Assembly (NCBI GenBank): GCA_040219575.1
Contig: JAVJSD010000069.1
Span: 33,875-97,874 of the forward strand
Direction: 5' to 3'
Length of the DNA: 64,000 nt
Origin: JAVJSD01 sp040219575
GTDB taxonomy: Bacteria; Planctomycetota; Planctomycetia; Pirellulales; Pirellulaceae
Of the stretch, positions 16,856 to 25,901 are shown piece by piece. The notes beneath the pieces were generated by a model that was not told where the DNA came from, did no database searches, and saw nothing but the letters and a program-made list of their open reading frames with translations. Each line of letters begins with the position of its first letter. Within the stretch, counting starts at the first letter, position 1. Both the position numbers and the translations under genes were made by a program.

Positions 16856-17402
16856 ACTGTTTCTCTTCGAAGACTCCGCGCCGGCTGAGGGCCTCGATCA
16901 ACTCCTTGCGGGCGCGGTGCACCCAGGTCTTGGCGGTGCCGATCGGACAGTCGAGCGACTCGGCGATCTCGGCGTAGCTCAATTGCTGCTGGTGAAACAA
17001 CAGGAACGCCTGCCGGTATTCGTCGCGCACACTGGCCAAAGCCAGCATCATTTCTTCATTCAAATGTTCGGCGGCCTGCAGGTCGCCCGAGCGATCTTCA
17101 ACGGGAACGGCCAGCGTCTGCGGGGCGGGGCGGGTCTTGCGCGAGGCCAGCGCCGTACGGCAGCGATTGGCGGCGATGGCCAACAGCCACGGCTCGAACT
17201 CTCGCGTCGAATCCCACCGTGCGAGGCTCCGCAGCATCCGCACGAAGGTCTCCTGGGCGACGTCTTCCGCGTCCTGGCGATGCCCCAGCATGCGGTAGCA
17301 CAATCCGAAGACACGGCCGCGGAAATGCTCGACCAATTGGAGCATCGCGTCCTGACTTCCCGCCAGGGACCGACGGATCAATATGCGTAACTCGTCAGAC
17401 AA
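16836..17402 (-). CDS. ECF-type RNA polymerase sigma factor
   Basis: 188 residues, normal for the ECF class. Region 2 is seen at about 20-85 (HRQDAEDVAQETFVRML and the FEPWLLAIAANRCR block for -10 binding and melting); region 4 at about 125-175 (LSYAEIAESLDCPIGTAKTWVHRAR) is the helix-turn-helix for the -35 element. The frame opens with TTG at 17402 and an AGGA site lies upstream. It overlaps the anti-sigma gene and is transcribed away from the lipoprotein gene at 17646, so the 240 bp between them should hold divergent promoters. Confidence 0.9.
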   Translation of the reverse strand: MSDELRILIRRSLAGSQDAMLQLVEHFRGRVFGLCYRMLGHRQDAEDVAQETFVRMLRSLARWDSTREFEPWLLAIAANRCRTALASRKTRPAPQTLAVPVEDRSGDLQAAEHLNEEMMLALASVRDEYRQAFLLFHQQQLSYAEIAESLDCPIGTAKTWVHRARKELIEALSRRGVFEEKQYAVRSV

Positions 17403-17645
17403 CGGCCTGTTCCTGTCGTGTTCGTAGGAAGTTACCCGACTCGGCCGGGCTGAGTTTCAGGTCGGCTGGGTTTCAGGGCGTCGGTCGCAGCGCGGAGATT
17501 CGCGCGTGCCGGTATTTCTAGCCGGAACCGGGAAATCTTGGCAACAGGAACGCCGAATTTCGGTAAGAATGCGTGAGTCCCCCCATACGTGTGGCGCGAC
17601 GAGCGGATGCGCCACCGCAGAAAACCAGCATACTTGGAGACGCCG

Positions 17646-18197
17646 ATGGACGACATCCCGCACGGTTCTGTTGGCCAATCAACGAGAACCCCCGCGATTG
17701 GCCGCGTCTTGCGGCGGACGCCCGCGACGCAGTTTCTGGCGACGCAGTTTCTGGCGATGAAGTTTCTGGCGACGCTGACGCTGCTGGCGATCGTGGGCTG
17801 CGCGCCGTCGGCGGAGGAACTGGCCCGTCGCGAGGCGATGGCGAAGCGACTGGTCGGCCGCTGGGCTGGCGGGGACTGGACCGTGGAGTTCGCCGCCGAC
17901 GGGACCTTCTCCGACGAGAAGGTGCTGAGTGAGGCGGCCGGCTTCGCGAACCTGGCCACACGCCAAGGGCGATGGAAGGTCATCCGTCTCGACGGAACGG
18001 TAGCGGTCGTCTCTTTGAATTGTCAGACGTCGGATGTGCACGGCTATTGGGTTTCCGAGGAAGACGGGTCCAGCAGCTGGCAGGTCAAGGTCGAGCCCAC
18101 CGACTCCGGGCTGCGTCTTGAGTCGGGTTGGATGGGCGAGTCTTGGGTCGATCTCACTAAGGTGGAGGACTCGCCGGAGGCCTCACCCGACGAGTAG
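17646..18197 (+). CDS. Putative lipoprotein, lipocalin-like small exported protein
   Basis: The segment MKFLATLTLLAIVGCAPS is a lipoprotein signal with lipobox VGC. The mature part (about 120 residues) reads as a beta-rich domain with a GRWAGGDWTVEFAADGTF opening, typical of small lipocalin-like or DUF-type planctomycete proteins; no firm family. Two starts compete: ATG 17646 has a GGAGA site at 17636-17640 and gives 183 residues with a long n-region, while ATG 17757 gives a classical 146-residue lipoprotein but has no ribosome binding site. The stretch between them is a 15-bp unit repeated three times (17726-17770), and ATG 17757 lies inside the third copy. Confidence 0.65.
   Translation: MDDIPHGSVGQSTRTPAIGRVLRRTPATQFLATQFLAMKFLATLTLLAIVGCAPSAEELARREAMAKRLVGRWAGGDWTVEFAADGTFSDEKVLSEAAGFANLATRQGRWKVIRLDGTVAVVSLNCQTSDVHGYWVSEEDGSSSWQVKVEPTDSGLRLESGWMGESWVDLTKVEDSPEASPDE
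17726..17770. repeat. 15-bp unit repeated three times at a gene start
   Basis: Units at 17726-17740, 17741-17755 and 17756-17770; the first two are identical, the third differs at two bases, and those changes create an ATG. In frame the units give TQFLA, TQFLA, MKFLA. Confidence 0.9.
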
Positions 18198-18459
18198 ACC
18201 TCGGCGCTCGCTGCACCTCGAGACTCGCTCTGCGGGCGATCGCAAGATGCTGATTCGCCGATCAACGGCCCGGGCCCGATCATTTTCGGCGATCTGGCAG
18301 AATTGTGCGTAAACTGAGGACGCGGCGCCACGCTTGACCCTAGAGCCGCTTTCGTCTCCTGGTCGTCCGCAGGGCGTAGCGGAAGCCGAATTGGCCGGAT
18401 CTCACCGCCTGCGGCCGTTGTCGATCGAACGACGGCAGCGGCAGACAATAGGAGTATGC

Positions 18460-19026
18460 ATGTCCCCGCCGGACGTCGAACAATTCCGAGAATACCTGCG
18501 GCTGCTGGGACGGATGCAGGTCGACAATCGACTGGCGGGCAAGGTCGACATCTCCGGCGTGGTGCAGGAGACGCTGCTGGAGGCGCACCAGCAGCAGGCG
18601 GCCTGGGCGTCGCTGAGCGAGGAGGAGCAGATGGCCTGGATCCGCCGGGCCTTCGCCAACAACCTGCTCGACCAGGTGCGCCGGTTCCGCGCCCAGAGTC
18701 GCGACATTTCGCGGGAGCAGCCGATCGATCAGGCCCTGGAGCTTTCCGCCTCGCGGATCAACGACTGGCTGGCGGCCGAACAGACGTCGCCCAGCCAGCA
18801 CGCCATTCGCAAGGAACAGGCCCTGCGGCTGGCCAAGGCGCTCGCCTGCCTGCCGCCGGTGCAGCGGGAGGCGATCGAATTGCATCACCTGCAGGGCAAA
18901 ACGCTGGAAGAAACCGGCCTGCAGATGGATCGCACCAAAGGCGCGGTGGCGGCGTTGATTTATCGAGGCACGCGCCGGCTGCGCGAATTGCTCGGCGACC
19001 TGCAGAAGTCGCCGGAGAAGCTTTGA
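18460..19026 (+). CDS. ECF-like sigma-70 family RNA polymerase sigma factor
   Basis: 188 residues from ATG 18460, chosen for the AGGAG site at 18450-18454; the frame is open further upstream but without a comparable start. Region 2 covers about 10-85 (DISGVVQETLLEAHQQ, then WIRRAFANNLLDQVRRF) and region 4 about 125-180 (LACLPPVQREAIELHHLQG, then TKGAVAALIYRGTRRLRELL). The region 2 wording, with VVQETLLEAH, is that of planctomycete ECF groups. It is followed after 38 bp by an exported WD40 protein and then by a receptor kinase. No anti-sigma factor lies beside it, so control by the kinase is a reasonable inference. Confidence 0.85.
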   Translation: MSPPDVEQFREYLRLLGRMQVDNRLAGKVDISGVVQETLLEAHQQQAAWASLSEEEQMAWIRRAFANNLLDQVRRFRAQSRDISREQPIDQALELSASRINDWLAAEQTSPSQHAIRKEQALRLAKALACLPPVQREAIELHHLQGKTLEETGLQMDRTKGAVAALIYRGTRRLRELLGDLQKSPEKL

Positions 19027-19064
19027 CCCACCACATCACGACATATCGCCCAGAAGGAGTGAAG

Positions 19065-20297
19065 ATGCGACCGACCCCATCGCGAACACTGGTTCTCGCC
19101 TTGTGGACGGCTGCTCTTGCAGCGGCCGCTCGTGCTGAAGCGCCCTTGGAAATGTCGCTGTTTGAAACGGCGGTTCGGGCAATCTCGATCTCGCCGGACG
19201 GCGCCACGGTCGCCGTCGGCGATGACAGCGGAGAAATCGCCCTGTGGGACCTTCCCACGAACAAGGTCCTCAAACGCTGGAAGGGGCATGCTGAAGGAGT
19301 GCGGGCGCTGCAGTTCTCGACGGACGCGGCCACGCTGGTCTCGGGCGCCAACGACGGTCTGATTCGCTACTGGTCGGTCGCCGATGGCGAACTCCAACGG
19401 AACGTCCAAGTGATCGGCAAGGTGGAGGACGCTCGTCTATCACCAAACGGCAAGACGATCGCCGTGGCGTTCAAGGAAAGCAAGGTAGTGCAGATTCTTG
19501 ACGCTTCCAACGGCAAGGAAATCCGCCGCCTTCAACTTCCCGCGGCCCACGCGCTTCCAGGAACCAACCAATGTCCGCGACTTGTCTTTTCTCGCGACGG
19601 ATCCATGTTGGTGACTGCCTGTGGAGGCAGGTCCTGGCCGAAGTTCATCGGCGGAAACGCCACGATCTCGATCTGGGAGACAGACAACTGGTCGCTGCGG
19701 GCGAGCTTTGATGCCGACCGTTTCACCATCAGCGATCTCGCCTTGTCGCCCGATGGACGCTGTCTGGCTGGTGCGACAAACCGAGGGAAGACGGTCAAGC
19801 TGTGGACGATTCCGCCGCCTGCGAAGAAAGGAAAGGGCGATCCCGCGACCATTGCTCGTTTGATCAAACGTCTGGAAAGCGATAAATTCGCAGACCGAGA
19901 GGTCGCCCAGCGGGAATTGCAGGAGATGGGGCAGGCGGCCGAGGAGGCCGTGACAAGGGCCGCGGAAAGCGATTCGGCCGAGTTGAGATTTCGCGCCCGG
20001 GCGATTCTGGAAAGGCTGTCCCCTCGCAGCCTGGAGCCATCGTCCGTATTGCCCCGTTCCACATTCGACGTGCACGCCGTTGCATTCTCGCCAGATGGTG
20101 AATGGCTCGCATCGGGACGCCAGTTCGACAAACCGGGAAACGTCGTCCTGTACAAACTTGGCGATAATCCGCGACGCGTCATCGCGCCGCACCAGCATGG
20201 CGCATGGGTGGCGGCGTTCACGCCGGACGGCAAGCAGTTGCTTACCGGCCGCCGCGATGGGCGCGTCACGTCTTGGAGTTTTGAAGTTTCGAAGTGA
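19065..20297 (+). CDS. Exported WD40-repeat protein with HEAT-like segment
   Basis: 410 residues from ATG 19065, which has an AAGGAG site at 19053-19058. Residues 1-24 form a Sec signal peptide ending near ARAEA. WD40 blades follow: SPDGATVAVGDDSGEIALWD, then a second (LVSGANDGLIRYWS), further blades to about 250, and two more at the end (VAFSPDGEWLASG, FTPDGKQLLTGRRDGRVTSW). Between them, about 252-315 is a HEAT-like insertion (LIKRLESDKFADREVAQREL) seen in many planctomycete WD40 proteins. Probably a periplasmic protein-binding propeller. Its stop overlaps a possible GTG start of the kinase gene by three bases, so the two are likely coupled. Confidence 0.8.
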   Translation: MRPTPSRTLVLALWTAALAAAARAEAPLEMSLFETAVRAISISPDGATVAVGDDSGEIALWDLPTNKVLKRWKGHAEGVRALQFSTDAATLVSGANDGLIRYWSVADGELQRNVQVIGKVEDARLSPNGKTIAVAFKESKVVQILDASNGKEIRRLQLPAAHALPGTNQCPRLVFSRDGSMLVTACGGRSWPKFIGGNATISIWETDNWSLRASFDADRFTISDLALSPDGRCLAGATNRGKTVKLWTIPPPAKKGKGDPATIARLIKRLESDKFADREVAQRELQEMGQAAEEAVTRAAESDSAELRFRARAILERLSPRSLEPSSVLPRSTFDVHAVAFSPDGEWLASGRQFDKPGNVVLYKLGDNPRRVIAPHQHGAWVAAFTPDGKQLLTGRRDGRVTSWSFEVSK

Positions 20298-20359
20298 GCC
20301 GAGGATCCGCCGGAAAACGGCTGGAATCTCCAGACGAAACGAAGCAGCGGGAGAGACCC

Positions 20360-23300
20360 ATGAAGCGGCTGCAGCCTTCGCACGACGAACTCGAGGACGC
20401 AGAATTCCAGCAGTTGTTGATTTCCTGCCTGGAAGCGCTTGAGCGCGGCGAGTCGATCGATCGCGGCGAATTGCTGCGGCGCAATCCCCGCTATGCGTCG
20501 CTGATCGACGAATTCCTCGGCGACCGCGAGTCGCTCGAGCGACTGGCCGGCGAACTGCGCGATTCCCTGTCGCGTCCGGCGAAACCGTCCGACGGCCTGG
20601 TCGACGAGACGCTCGATTCGAGTCCCAAGGTCAACGGTTTCGCCCTGGGGGAATCGATCCGCTACATCGGCGAATTCGAAATATTGGAGGAAATCGCCCG
20701 CGGCGGCATGGGCGTGGTGTTCAAGGCCCGGCAACAGCGATTGAAGCGGATCGTGGCGCTGAAGATGATTCTCTCGGGCCGCCTGGCCGATGACGCCGAT
20801 GTGGCGCGGTTTCAGCGTGAGGCGCAAGCGGCGGCGAACCTCAAACACCCCGGCATCGTGGCGGTCCACGAAGTCGGCCAGCACGATGGCCATCACTACT
20901 TTACGATGGACTTCGTCGAAGGGCGCAGCCTGGCCGAAGAACTTCGTGAGGAGTCGCTCTCGCCGCGCCGCGCGGCCGAAGTGGTTCAGAAAGCGGCCGA
21001 GGCGATCGACTATGCCCACGATCAGGGCACGCTGCACCGCGATCTCAAACCGGCGAACGTGCTGCTGGACGAGTCGGGCGAGCCGCGGATCACCGACTTC
21101 GGCCTGGCCAAGGTGATGCACTCCGGCGAGCAGACGCGGAGCGAATTGACCGCCACGGGACAGATCCTGGGAACGCCCAGCTACATGTCGCCGGAGCAAG
21201 CTTCCGGCCAGCACGACTTTGTCGGCCCGGGCAGCGACGTCTATTCGCTGGGCGCGATCCTATACGCCTGCCTCACGGGCCGCGCGCCGTTCGTGGCGGA
21301 ATCGCCGGTCGACACGCTGATGCAGGTGATCCGCAACGAGCCGGTCTCGCCGCGGACGCTCAATCCGCAGACGCCGGTCGACCTGGAGACGATCTGTCTG
21401 AAGTGCCTGGCCAAGGAGCCGGCGAAGCGGTACGCGACGGCGAAGGCATTGGCCGACGACCTGCAGCGGTTCCTGGAAGGCCGGCCGGTTGTGGCGCGTC
21501 CCGTGGGCCCGATGGCCAAGAGTTGGCGCTGGTGCCGTCGGAATCCGGTCGTGGCGGCGCTGTTGTGTCTGATTGCGTTCACCATGATCTGCGGTACGGC
21601 GGTGTCGTCGTTCTTCGCCATCGAGGAAAGTTACCGCGCCGCCGCCGAGGCGTTGGCCAAACAGGACGCTCTCGACGCGCGTCAGGCGGAGGCGCGGCAA
21701 CGGGCGGAGGCGGTTCGACTCGCCGGCGTGGCGAACAACAAGCAAATGCAGGCGGAAGCCGCCGAGCGCCGAGCTGACGAACGGCGCCAGGAAGCGGAGG
21801 AGTCGCGGGAGCTGGCCGAGAGACGCGCTCAAGATCTTCGCCGGCAGCTCTACGTCGCCAACATGTCGCAGGCGCAGCTCGCTTGGGAGGACGACAACAT
21901 CACGCGGATGCTCGACCTGCTGGAAGCGCATCGACCGGCCGTGGAGGAACAGGACCTGCGCGGCTTCGAGTGGCATTACCTGTGGCGGCTGGCCCATAGC
22001 GCCCGGTTGTCGATCGACACCGGCAATCACGCCTTCGACATGGCCTGCAGCCCGGACGGCAAACTGGTCGCTACCGTCAACAATCGCCAGGTCGAGCTTT
22101 GGGACACGGCCACCGGCGAGCGCGTCGCCGCTTTCGAAGCCGATGCGGGCGCCTGGGGAAACATCGCGTTCAGTCCCGACGGCGGGCGATTGGCCTATGG
22201 CCGCGACACGATCAAGATTTGGGAAGTCGCCAAGGGACGGCTCGTGCACGAGTTGGAGGGCCCCGAGTCGCACATCACCACGCTGGCGTTTCATCCCGAC
22301 GGAAAGCGCCTCGCCATCGGCGCCGGTGGACGCGACGCCGCCGGCCGAGCCGTCGGGGAGGTTTGGATTCTAAATCCCTCATTCGAACAAGTCGACGTTC
22401 GCATCAGCGTTCCCTCGATTGTGCAAAAAGTCGCCTGGCACCCGGGCGGCAGTCGACTGGCCGGCGCCGATAGCGATTCGCAAATCCACTACTGGGATGC
22501 GGCGACGGGCGCCGAATTGACGAGTTGGAAGGGTTCGCTCTACACGCAGGCGCTGGCATTCAGCCCTGACGGCAAGCGGCTGGCTCACGGAGGAAATTAT
22601 CGCTACGTGGAAATCCTCGACACCACCAGCGGCAAGCGGCTCGCCGCCTGGAGGAATCTTGACGGAGAAGTGAAGAGCCTCGCCTTTCACTCCGACGGCG
22701 ATCACCTAATCGGCGGCGACACTTCCGGCAAGGTGTATGTCTGGAGCACGACATCGAATGAATTGGAGCAGTTCTTTCGCGGGCACGCCAGCGCCGCCGT
22801 CGCTGCGACCTTCCGCCCCGGGTTTCGCGAAGTCGTCTCGCTCGAGGATCACGGAGTCATCAAGTTCTGGGACCTCGACGCGGAACAGGGCCAGATCAAG
22901 CTGCAAGATTCCGTGCTAATCTTGGCCGACGTCGCCTTCAGCCCTCGGGGAGATTGGCTCGCCTGCGCCGAGGGGGTGCGATGGAACACTGAGCGCCAGT
23001 GCGCCGTGAGGATGTGGCGGGCGGACACCGGACAGCCGGGACCGCGGCTGGTCGGCCACGCCCGGAATGTGTTCGGCGTGGCGTTTCGCGGCGACGGCGC
23101 GCAACTCGCCTCCGCCGGAGACGACGGAAAGGTTATCCTCTGGGACGTGGCGACGGCGGAGCCGCTCCGCACGTTCGAGGGATACGGCGCGGCGTTTCGT
23201 TCCGTGGCGTTCGCCCCGGGTGGAGAACGACTGGCGGCCGGCGCCGAAGATGGCTCGGTGCTGGTCTGGGACGCGGCGACCGGCGAACGACTGCATCTGC

Positions 23301-25252
23301 TGACGTTGCACGGGCGTCCCGTCGAATCGTTGAGTTGGTCGAGCGACGGGACCCTGCTCGCCGCTTGCGACTCTCCCGGTCTGAAGGTCTGGCGAATGCC
23401 CGAGGCGGACGAAGTCGTCTCCATTGCGCAGGACCGCACCCGCGCGGTCGCTTTCAGCCCAAATGTCTCCATGCTGGCCTGCGGGGTCGGGCGGGATGTG
23501 CAATTGTACGATGTGGCAAGTTGGAAGCGCAGCGCCGCCATGAATGCCCATGCGGACGAAATCTACGGATTGGCGTTCAGCCCCGAGGGAGAGCGGCTGG
23601 CGACCAGTTCGAGAACGGGGACGATCAAGCTCTGGGACGTCAAGACGCACCAGAGCACGATGGTGCTGGCCGGCGCGACCTCGGATCCAAACCACGCCAC
23701 GCCGCGTCCCGCGTTCAGCGCCGATGGAACTCGCATCGTGGCTGGGCGGCGCGACGAAGCCCTGGTGCTGTGGACGACCGAACCGCATCTTCGGCCGGCG
23801 AGCGTCGATTCGAAATACTGGAAGAGCCAGGGAGCGAGATACGCGCGACTCCAGCGATGGCCCGAGGCCCTCGAATGCTTCGAAAAGGTGCTCGTCGCGC
23901 GGCACGACGACGGCTGGACTCTATTGGATGCGGTCGAGTGCGCCTACGCGACCGGAGACGCTACGGTCTACCACAAGTACGCCCAGGCGGCCCTCGACTT
24001 CGTTCAGCGGCATGCGGACGACGGCGGCGTCATGCTGCTGGGGCGATTGTGCCGGGCGGCATGCCTGGGCCCCTCCCCGGCCGAGGAGTTTTCGACGCTG
24101 CGAAAACACGCCCGCGACACATGGGAGCATCATGGCGCGTTCCATGAGGGCGTGGCCCTGCTCTTCGTGCTGTATCGCGCCGGCGACGACGAAGCCCTGT
24201 TGCAGGCCACGGAGGAGCTCGCACCCGCCGCGACGAGAAATCCTTCGCGGCCGGTCAACTTGCTGTTTCGATCCATAGCGCTCTATCGGCTAGGCCGAAT
24301 CTCCGAGGCCAGTGAGGTGTTCACCACGGCGGCCGACGAACTCGATGCGTCGTTGCCGTCGATCGGTGCGGGCCGCGACATCGACAACGAACACTTCAAT
24401 TGGGTTGTCTGGTGCCAGGCGATTTTTCGTGAGGCGGCGCCCCTGGCCCTCGAGAAGCTGGATGCCGCATTGATGGACGAGCCGGACAACGTCGATCTGC
24501 TCGTGCATCGCGGCCTGTTGCATCGCCGTTGGCAACGTTGGGATAAGGCCTTTGTCGATTTCCAGCGGGCCGTTTCGCTCGCACCTGAGGAGTTCGACTA
24601 CCGCGAATACGCCGCCACGATGGCCCTGCTGGCCGGCAAGCTGATGATCTATCAACAGCAATGCGAGAAGATGGAGGCGCTCGTGGCCCAACCGGAACAC
24701 GCGGAACACGCCTGGCGCGTCGGCCGCGTCGCCTCGTTGATGCCGGATGCCTTCGACGACGGCGAAACGCTGCTCGAGCGGGTTCAAGAAATCGCCCGCC
24801 GCTATCCCAGCCACTGGCCACGGACGCAGGCCGTGCCCGCGGTGCTCTACCGGCTGGGCCGATACGACGAAGCCGCCCGCGCGGTCGAGTTGCCAAAGTC
24901 CCGGGCAGGCGTCTGGCAGGACCGCGCCGCGACGCTGTTGTGGGAAGCAATGATCCAGCACCAGCGGGGAGAAACGCAGCTCGCCCGGGAGACGTTCGAC
25001 GCCTCCGAGGCTCTGATCGAAGCCAACCTGCAACCGCCCGGCCTGGCGGTCCGCGGGGCCATTACGCCCGTCGAGGTAATCGTGCTGTGGAAGGAGGCGG
25101 CGGGGCTTTTGGGAATCGCCGAGGCCCCCACTGGGTACGAAGCCGCCAAGCTGCCCAAGGGGCATCCGCTCGGCGACGTCATGAAGGATGTCGAACCTTC
25201 CGATTCCAAACCGGCCGCCCAAAGCGAAACCGCCATTCCTTCTTCCCGCTGA
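20360..25252 (+). CDS. Transmembrane Ser/Thr protein kinase with WD40 and TPR domains
   Basis: 1630 residues from ATG 20360, preceded by GGGAGAG at 20349-20355; GTG 20294, overlapping the upstream stop, is an alternative. The Hanks-type kinase domain (about 105-370) has GGMGVVFKA, the VALK lysine, HRDLKPANVLL and DFGLA, so it looks active. A membrane helix at about 395-420 is followed by an Ala/Glu/Arg-rich coiled coil (to about 490), roughly a dozen WD40 blades (about 550-1140) and a TPR-like C-terminal region (about 1150-1550). This is a common planctomycete architecture: cytoplasmic kinase, extracytoplasmic propeller sensing a ligand or binding partners. Neighbours are a sigma factor and an exported WD40 protein. 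Confidence 0.85.
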   Translation: MKRLQPSHDELEDAEFQQLLISCLEALERGESIDRGELLRRNPRYASLIDEFLGDRESLERLAGELRDSLSRPAKPSDGLVDETLDSSPKVNGFALGESIRYIGEFEILEEIARGGMGVVFKARQQRLKRIVALKMILSGRLADDADVARFQREAQAAANLKHPGIVAVHEVGQHDGHHYFTMDFVEGRSLAEELREESLSPRRAAEVVQKAAEAIDYAHDQGTLHRDLKPANVLLDESGEPRITDFGLAKVMHSGEQTRSELTATGQILGTPSYMSPEQASGQHDFVGPGSDVYSLGAILYACLTGRAPFVAESPVDTLMQVIRNEPVSPRTLNPQTPVDLETICLKCLAKEPAKRYATAKALADDLQRFLEGRPVVARPVGPMAKSWRWCRRNPVVAALLCLIAFTMICGTAVSSFFAIEESYRAAAEALAKQDALDARQAEARQRAEAVRLAGVANNKQMQAEAAERRADERRQEAEESRELAERRAQDLRRQLYVANMSQAQLAWEDDNITRMLDLLEAHRPAVEEQDLRGFEWHYLWRLAHSARLSIDTGNHAFDMACSPDGKLVATVNNRQVELWDTATGERVAAFEADAGAWGNIAFSPDGGRLAYGRDTIKIWEVAKGRLVHELEGPESHITTLAFHPDGKRLAIGAGGRDAAGRAVGEVWILNPSFEQVDVRISVPSIVQKVAWHPGGSRLAGADSDSQIHYWDAATGAELTSWKGSLYTQALAFSPDGKRLAHGGNYRYVEILDTTSGKRLAAWRNLDGEVKSLAFHSDGDHLIGGDTSGKVYVWSTTSNELEQFFRGHASAAVAATFRPGFREVVSLEDHGVIKFWDLDAEQGQIKLQDSVLILADVAFSPRGDWLACAEGVRWNTERQCAVRMWRADTGQPGPRLVGHARNVFGVAFRGDGAQLASAGDDGKVILWDVATAEPLRTFEGYGAAFRSVAFAPGGERLAAGAEDGSVLVWDAATGERLHLLTLHGRPVESLSWSSDGTLLAACDSPGLKVWRMPEADEVVSIAQDRTRAVAFSPNVSMLACGVGRDVQLYDVASWKRSAAMNAHADEIYGLAFSPEGERLATSSRTGTIKLWDVKTHQSTMVLAGATSDPNHATPRPAFSADGTRIVAGRRDEALVLWTTEPHLRPASVDSKYWKSQGARYARLQRWPEALECFEKVLVARHDDGWTLLDAVECAYATGDATVYHKYAQAALDFVQRHADDGGVMLLGRLCRAACLGPSPAEEFSTLRKHARDTWEHHGAFHEGVALLFVLYRAGDDEALLQATEELAPAATRNPSRPVNLLFRSIALYRLGRISEASEVFTTAADELDASLPSIGAGRDIDNEHFNWVVWCQAIFREAAPLALEKLDAALMDEPDNVDLLVHRGLLHRRWQRWDKAFVDFQRAVSLAPEEFDYREYAATMALLAGKLMIYQQQCEKMEALVAQPEHAEHAWRVGRVASLMPDAFDDGETLLERVQEIARRYPSHWPRTQAVPAVLYRLGRYDEAARAVELPKSRAGVWQDRAATLLWEAMIQHQRGETQLARETFDASEALIEANLQPPGLAVRGAITPVEVIVLWKEAAGLLGIAEAPTGYEAAKLPKGHPLGDVMKDVEPSDSKPAAQSETAIPSSR

Positions 25253-25275
25253 ACAAGAAGGAAGATGCACCACAT

Positions 25276-25857
25276 ATGCCCCATGACGCATCGGACCTGT
25301 CTCGTTCCCGTACCGGCCTGCGCGTGTTGATGATCTTTAGCGTCGCGCTAGGGACCATCTGCTTGGTATGCTGCGGCGGACCGACGATCGCGTATTTCGT
25401 CGTCAAACGTTCGATCACCGCGCAACTGGAGGCGCCAGCCACGCCGGAGCCGTTGTCGCCGAATGAACTCTTTCAGTGGTATCGGGCCAACAAGCCGACG
25501 GAGCCGTTTGCCTGGCACGATCCCACGCGTTATGACGTGGAGTTGACCGGGACCGTGCTGGAAGCCAACCGCGGTCCTCAGTTGCGACGGCCGGCAGTTT
25601 CCGAGAAGTACCGTACACTGCTGACGGACATGGAACCGCGCGAGCGAGACCGCTACACGTCCTTCGGTCAGTCGCAGCTCATCTTTCACGGCGAGCAAGA
25701 CAATCAAGAGGTTGTCTGCTGGTTCGAACACACCGAGGCGATCGAAGGCGTTTCGCCCGGCGACCGGATCGTCGTCCGCGGTCGTCGCAGGGAAATGGTG
25801 TCGATGAGCGACGACGGCAGCTTCGTCCTGCAACTTGTCCGATGCCGTCGGACGTAA
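25276..25857 (+). CDS. Membrane-anchored protein with OB-fold-like (tRNA_anti-like) domain
   Basis: 193 residues from ATG 25276, 23 bp after the kinase stop; an AAGGAAG stretch at 25257-25263 is a weak ribosome binding site. One membrane helix (about 14-42) with a Cys-Cys pair is followed by a soluble domain. The spacing VELTGTVLEA ... VCWFEHTEAI ... VSPGDRIVVRGR is that of OB-fold tRNA_anti-like domains in small exported proteins. Function unknown. It ends 44 bp from the stop of the convergent PQQ-propeller gene, with no clear terminator between them. Confidence 0.6.
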   Translation: MPHDASDLSRSRTGLRVLMIFSVALGTICLVCCGGPTIAYFVVKRSITAQLEAPATPEPLSPNELFQWYRANKPTEPFAWHDPTRYDVELTGTVLEANRGPQLRRPAVSEKYRTLLTDMEPRERDRYTSFGQSQLIFHGEQDNQEVVCWFEHTEAIEGVSPGDRIVVRGRRREMVSMSDDGSFVLQLVRCRRT

Positions 25858-25901
25858 CGCCGCAGATCCTTGCTGGCGCTACGGGCTCGTCACTCGCCTC
25901 G

